From: Planctomycetota bacterium
Lineage (GTDB): Bacteria; Planctomycetota; Phycisphaerae; UBA1845
Length of the DNA stretch: 9,592 nucleotides
Direction: 5' to 3'
NCBI GenBank assembly: GCA_022566435.1
Contig: JADFIX010000076.1
Coordinates: forward strand, 1 to 9,592
The notes beneath the pieces were generated by a model. That model did not search any database, was not told where the DNA came from, and saw nothing but the letters and a program-made list of their open reading frames with translations. Shown here piece by piece: positions 6,604 to 9,592 of this stretch; the first letter of the stretch is position 1, and every line of letters begins with the position of its first letter. Position numbers and translations under genes: made by a program.

Positions 6604-7545
6604 ATGGTGGTAGTCGGCCGCGACGATTGGCAGCGATTGGCGTTGACCATTTCGGTCATTCTCGCCATTGCCGGCGGCGCTCTGCTCATTTTCGCGGGTC
6701 GTGCTGCGCGCGATCCCAGCGGTCTGGTTTCGCCCGCAAAGCCGTGGCTTGCGCGTACCGTTCCGAAGGGTGACTTCATCGCGCACATCGCCGCACTCAA
6801 CGGTGATGAAGGAGCCGTAGTTGCCAAGCTCCTGACTTGGGGCGGCGAGTCGCTTCTGCGCCAACTTGCCGACGCCGCACTGCGAATTAATTTCCGCATC
6901 ACGCGAGTCCTTCGGACGGGGCACGAGTTTCACTCACAGATTGTTCTATCCTACAATCAGAAAGCTACCCTCGCCCAAGTACGGTTGGAGACGACTTCGG
7001 GAAGCGGTGAAACCGCCGGCTATTTTGCCGAACTGCGCGATGGCGAGGTAACCCGCATGGGGATCGGCTCGCCAGATGCGGAAAGCAACGCCGAACAAAT
7101 GATGCAGGTTTTCGACAATTTGCCCATCGGGATCGGCGACCTACAACTACAAGACGCGCTCTCGATCTACGAATCATTTCAACGAAAAGAGTTTCGCCCA
7201 ATCGGCTGGCTGCAGGGGCTTGGGTCTCAGAGGCTACTGGTTTTCGAGCTGAATTTTCGGTGCTCACAATCTACGGCGAACAAGGCCGACGGCGGAGCGA
7301 TGGATTCCCCTGTAGCCCTGGACGTCCGGGGCGCAAGCGCCCTACTCTACATCGCTCCCTTGTCGGCGTCCGTTCGAGCGCTCCGCATTTTCGACGCCGA
7401 AGACCTACTGGTTCGCACCTACGACGGCTTCGTATTCGATAATCTTGGCGGACTCTTTCCGATAAAGAGCTTTCGTGCTGGTTCAATTCCCGACGAGAGC
7501 CATACGATTTTTCAAATCGAATCCGTCATTCTGGAACCCAACTAG
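6604..7545 (+). CDS. Membrane-anchored protein with LolA-like features, unknown function
   Basis: The 313-residue product has one N-terminal hydrophobic helix (about 12-32, LALTISVILAIAGGALLIFAG), followed by Arg, with no evident cleavage site. It should be anchored with its bulk outside the cytoplasm. The rest alternates amphipathic strands. Its C-terminal part, ALLYIAP (246-252), RIFDAEDLLVRTYDGF (261-276), a G-LFP turn (283-286) and a final strand IFQIESVIL (302-310), resembles the antiparallel sheet of LolA/LolB-fold lipoprotein-carrier proteins. This is resemblance only. AGGGA at 6591-6595 lies 8 nt before the ATG. The gene follows the IPTL-CTERM gene by 24 bp and is followed by a strong terminator, so the two are probably cotranscribed. 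A partner role for the IPTL protein is inferred from position. Confidence 0.75.
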   Translation: MVVVGRDDWQRLALTISVILAIAGGALLIFAGRAARDPSGLVSPAKPWLARTVPKGDFIAHIAALNGDEGAVVAKLLTWGGESLLRQLADAALRINFRITRVLRTGHEFHSQIVLSYNQKATLAQVRLETTSGSGETAGYFAELRDGEVTRMGIGSPDAESNAEQMMQVFDNLPIGIGDLQLQDALSIYESFQRKEFRPIGWLQGLGSQRLLVFELNFRCSQSTANKADGGAMDSPVALDVRGASALLYIAPLSASVRALRIFDAEDLLVRTYDGFVFDNLGGLFPIKSFRAGSIPDESHTIFQIESVILEPN

Positions 7546-7618
7546 CCTCAGGATGAGAGCGATAGGGTTCCATTGTCTCCGACCCGCGATTGTGGGTAGT
7601 TAGACGGCGCAACTTATC

Positions 7619-7670
7619 GAGGCCGGTCCGTTCGTTGTCGCGGAAGCGTCGCGGTCGGATCGGCCTTTTT
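7619..7670 (+). terminator. Rho-independent terminator after the IPTL-CTERM/LolA-like unit
   Basis: GGCCGGTCCG (7621-7630) pairs with CGGATCGGCC (7656-7665) over ten positions, nine Watson-Crick and one G-U, around a 25-nt loop that can fold further. TTTTT follows directly at 7666-7670. It lies about 75 bp after the stop codon at 7545. Confidence 0.75.
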
Positions 7671-7724
7671 GCGCGCCGAAAGGGGCCGGACAGGAAGGAA
7701 TCTCGCCCAAATTGCCGTTTTTTC

Positions 7725-7754
7725 TTGCAAGTCAGCGATTCGTTTGAGTACAAT
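7725..7754 (+). promoter_or_regulatory. Putative sigma70-type promoter of the DUF11 protein gene
   Basis: TTGCAA (7725-7730) and TACAAT (7749-7754, five of six consensus bases) are separated by 18 nt, just after the terminator. Transcription would start near 7761, leaving an untranslated leader of about 165 nt before GTG 7926. The leader has a small possible hairpin (AAACC 7819-7823 with GGTTT 7839-7843), but I recognise no riboswitch class. Confidence 0.45.
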
Positions 7755-7925
7755 CGTGGTTTGATGGCTCAAGAACGGGATTTCCCAGAGGCACGGGTAT
7801 GTCGGATCGTTTCGGGTCAAACCGTTCGATCGGGATGTGGTTTCAATCGTCGCGGTTTTCCGTCCTAGAAACCAGTCCGGTCGCTCTGGTCGTGTCGGCC
7901 GCGTATTGAATGGGTGGCTCATGCC

Positions 7926-9592
7926 GTGAATCGTATCGCGGTTTTTGTGTGGACGGCTATAGGCGTGGGCACTGTTGCGCTCGCCCAGACCGGGCCACTC
8001 ATCGATGCCCAAACGTGGCAGGCGGGCGTGGGCGTCGATCAGGGCGGCACCACGCTTCTGATGAACACCGACGGGGACCTCGACCTCGAGACATACCCCA
8101 TCATCCCGCAAGTTCTGGCCGACAGCAGCGTCGATGTCGAGTTCAGGCTCAGTCCCAACGGTTCCGTTCTTTATGCGCGGGCCTTCGGTTCGGCGTTGAC
8201 GGGACTATGCAGTTCCACGAAGAATCAAGTCTACTTTTTCAACATCGTGCAAGACAACAATACCTCAGGCCACTTGGTGACGATCTTCAACGGCGGGCTC
8301 TGCACCAACGGTCCGGGACCGGATCATGACGGTCTGTATGAAGTACCGGGTCGACTTCAGCACATCGCCTATGTGGTCGAGCCCAAGGACTCGCCCATCG
8401 ACATTCGTCAGTCGGTCCACTGGATCAATCTCAATGGTGTTAACGAAAGCGGGTCGACCGAACTCAACGTGGATGTGGACGGACTCTATTTCGATTTCAC
8501 GCCGGACGGATTCGCGGTGCTGGTCAAGCACGGCATCGTTGATTTCCTGAACACCGCGGACTATACGCTGATCGACTTGTGCCCATCGCCGCGACTCGGC
8601 GATTCCATAACCAGCGACGTCGGCGGCGTTCTGTTCGGCCTGCCCAGTCCGGAACCCAGCGCGTCGGTGATCGAAAAGCCTCCGGGCAGTGGAGAATTCG
8701 TTGTTCGGATTACTCATAAGGACGCCGGTACCGATGGTATGGTGGATGTGCCACTGACGCCGTGTGCCGGCCTGCCCGACACAGGCGCATGCTGCGACGA
8801 GGGAAGCTGCGATGAGACGTCGGCCGCCGCCTGCAGCGGCACGTATCAAGGCGATGGCACATCCTGTCCACACCCCGCATGTTCCTCTACCGGTGCGTGC
8901 TGTAACGATGGAACATGTTCGATCGCGACATCGGCCGCCTGCGGCGGCTCTTATGTCGGCGACGCCACGACTTGTCCGAACCCGGCTTGTCTACTGAAGG
9001 CGAACCTTTCGCTCTCCAAGCTCGACGATCCCGATCCGGTCACCGCAGGCGAGTGTCTGTCCTACGATCTAGAAATCGCGAACGCCGGGCCCGACGACGC
9101 CACGGACGTTGTCGTGTGCGACACGCTGCCGCCCGGCGTGACTTTCGACGCGGCGACGTCGAGTCCCCAGTGCGAAGAGTCCGGCGGCTTTGTGACGTGC
9201 GATATGGGCGCGTTGGCAAATGGTGTCACCGCCCCGATCACCATCGGCGTCACCGTTGATCCATCCACACGCGAATTGATCACCAACACCGCGGTCGTCG
9301 AGGCCCGCGAATTGGACCTCGATCCTTCAAACAACTTGGCCGTCCAATCCACCACCGTTGTCGCGTCCGCCGATTTGTCGGTGGGCAAAGAGGGGATTCC
9401 CCATCCCGTTTGCCCGGGGGGCATTCTGATCTACGAAATTGAGGTCACCAACCTCGGTCCCTCCACCGCCACGAATGTCACGATTATCGATTTCAACTTC
9501 AATAGATCGACCGTAGTAGTTGATCACACCGAGATCGGCAGCAAGTTAATGACAATAATTCAAAACTGCTTCAGGATCATCTGCTTTGAAAG
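7926..9592 (+). CDS. Large secreted protein with Cys-rich GACC repeats and DUF11 domains (3' end outside window)
   Basis: The frame is open from GTG 7926 for 555 codons to the window edge. A signal peptide (1-20, ending VALA before QTGP) is followed by a region of about 260 residues with beta-propeller-like strand phrases such as SPNGSVLYA (76-84) and TPDGFAVLV (192-200), unassigned. Next come two 34-residue Cys-rich units (286-319, 322-355) and a DUF11 domain (about 351-480: YDLEIANAGPDDATDVVVCDTLPPGVTF region). A second DUF11 begins at about 481. DUF11 proteins are long surface or extracellular proteins, often ending in a sorting signal, which would lie beyond the window. GGGTGG at 7912-7917 is a weak Shine-Dalgarno. 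GTG 7914 is an alternative start that would lengthen the N-terminus by four residues. The last 100 bases no longer read as DUF11. Confidence 0.85.
   Translation, partial: MNRIAVFVWTAIGVGTVALAQTGPLIDAQTWQAGVGVDQGGTTLLMNTDGDLDLETYPIIPQVLADSSVDVEFRLSPNGSVLYARAFGSALTGLCSSTKNQVYFFNIVQDNNTSGHLVTIFNGGLCTNGPGPDHDGLYEVPGRLQHIAYVVEPKDSPIDIRQSVHWINLNGVNESGSTELNVDVDGLYFDFTPDGFAVLVKHGIVDFLNTADYTLIDLCPSPRLGDSITSDVGGVLFGLPSPEPSASVIEKPPGSGEFVVRITHKDAGTDGMVDVPLTPCAGLPDTGACCDEGSCDETSAAACSGTYQGDGTSCPHPACSSTGACCNDGTCSIATSAACGGSYVGDATTCPNPACLLKANLSLSKLDDPDPVTAGECLSYDLEIANAGPDDATDVVVCDTLPPGVTFDAATSSPQCEESGGFVTCDMGALANGVTAPITIGVTVDPSTRELITNTAVVEARELDLDPSNNLAVQSTTVVASADLSVGKEGIPHPVCPGGILIYEIEVTNLGPSTATNVTIIDFNFNRSTVVVDHTEIGSKLMTIIQNCFRIICFE
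8781..8990 (+). repeat. Two tandem 34-residue Cys-rich repeats within the DUF11 protein
   Basis: Unit 1 (8781-8882) and unit 2 (8889-8990) each carry six cysteines at exactly matching positions (residues 289, 290, 295, 303, 314, 319 and each +36). Each opens with TGACC and closes with a P-P-A-C motif (PHPAC, PNPAC). This motif is frequent in secreted planctomycetal proteins. The cysteines are probably disulfide-bonded outside the cell. Confidence 0.85.

Noticed and set aside
6321..6902. A 193-codon minus-strand frame across the IPTL and LolA-like genes
   Set aside because: It is antisense to two supported genes and across their junction, is rich in Arg/Ser/Pro as expected of shadow frames, and has no motif.
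7806..7850. GGGTCAAACC plus a small hairpin in the 7926 leader, recalling the GEMM c-di-GMP riboswitch
   Set aside because: The second conserved GEMM segment (GACGCAAAGCC-type) and the overall two-helix layout are missing; resemblance is limited to a few bases.
8265..8873. A 202-codon minus-strand frame opposite the DUF11 gene
   Set aside because: The plus-strand frame has a signal peptide, Cys-rich repeats and DUF11 and stays open for 555 codons, so the antisense frame is a shadow.
1..9592. CRISPR arrays, tRNA or rRNA genes, defence systems
   Set aside because: I saw no regularly spaced direct repeats, no tRNA-like or rRNA-like segments, and no nuclease, methylase or toxin-antitoxin genes in the window.

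Overview
The window is about 9.6 kb of fairly GC-rich bacterial DNA. Its gene content suggests a Planctomycetota-like bacterium, perhaps Phycisphaerae. The clues are a large membrane Ser/Thr kinase with a TolB/TPR sensor region, an IPTL-CTERM surface protein, and a secreted DUF11 protein with paired Cys-rich 'GACC...C' repeats. The lineage is inferred from gene style only; there is no rRNA or marker gene here.

Layout. A DinB-fold protein (120-638, +) is followed by a purine-rich spacer. It converges on a very large eukaryotic-like Ser/Thr kinase gene (838-4662, -). The kinase has an N-terminal catalytic domain, one membrane helix, and two tandem copies of a TolB-like plus TPR module of about 455 residues. 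Its best start is a TTG with a strong ribosome binding site and a plausible promoter just upstream, not the more distal ATG at 4725. The intergenic region beyond holds a 13-bp palindrome and a REP-like hairpin. Next comes a decayed gene start (4942-5142, +) whose signal-peptide region closely matches that of the DUF11 gene 3 kb downstream.

From 5143 to 5886 there is no intact gene. This stretch contains a 254-bp MITE-like insertion-sequence remnant with 13-bp perfect terminal inverted repeats, a 4-bp target duplication, and the C-terminal end of a transposase on the minus strand. A two-gene unit follows on the plus strand: an IPTL-CTERM secreted protein (5887-6579) and, 24 bases later, a membrane-anchored protein with LolA-like features (6604-7545). 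A strong rho-independent terminator closes the unit. A probable promoter then leads to a large secreted protein (7926 to beyond 9592) with two Cys-rich repeats and DUF11 domains, cut by the window edge.

How the genes may work together. The right half looks like a cell-surface locus: an IPTL-CTERM substrate for an exosortase-type sorting system (no exosortase is present here), a putative envelope partner, and a DUF11 surface protein. The kinase is an envelope-spanning signalling protein. Nothing in the sequence links it directly to the surface genes. The least ordinary features are the duplicated sensor module with four cysteines kept in each copy, the IPTL-CTERM/LolA-like gene pair, and the duplicated signal-peptide start next to a mobile-element scar.
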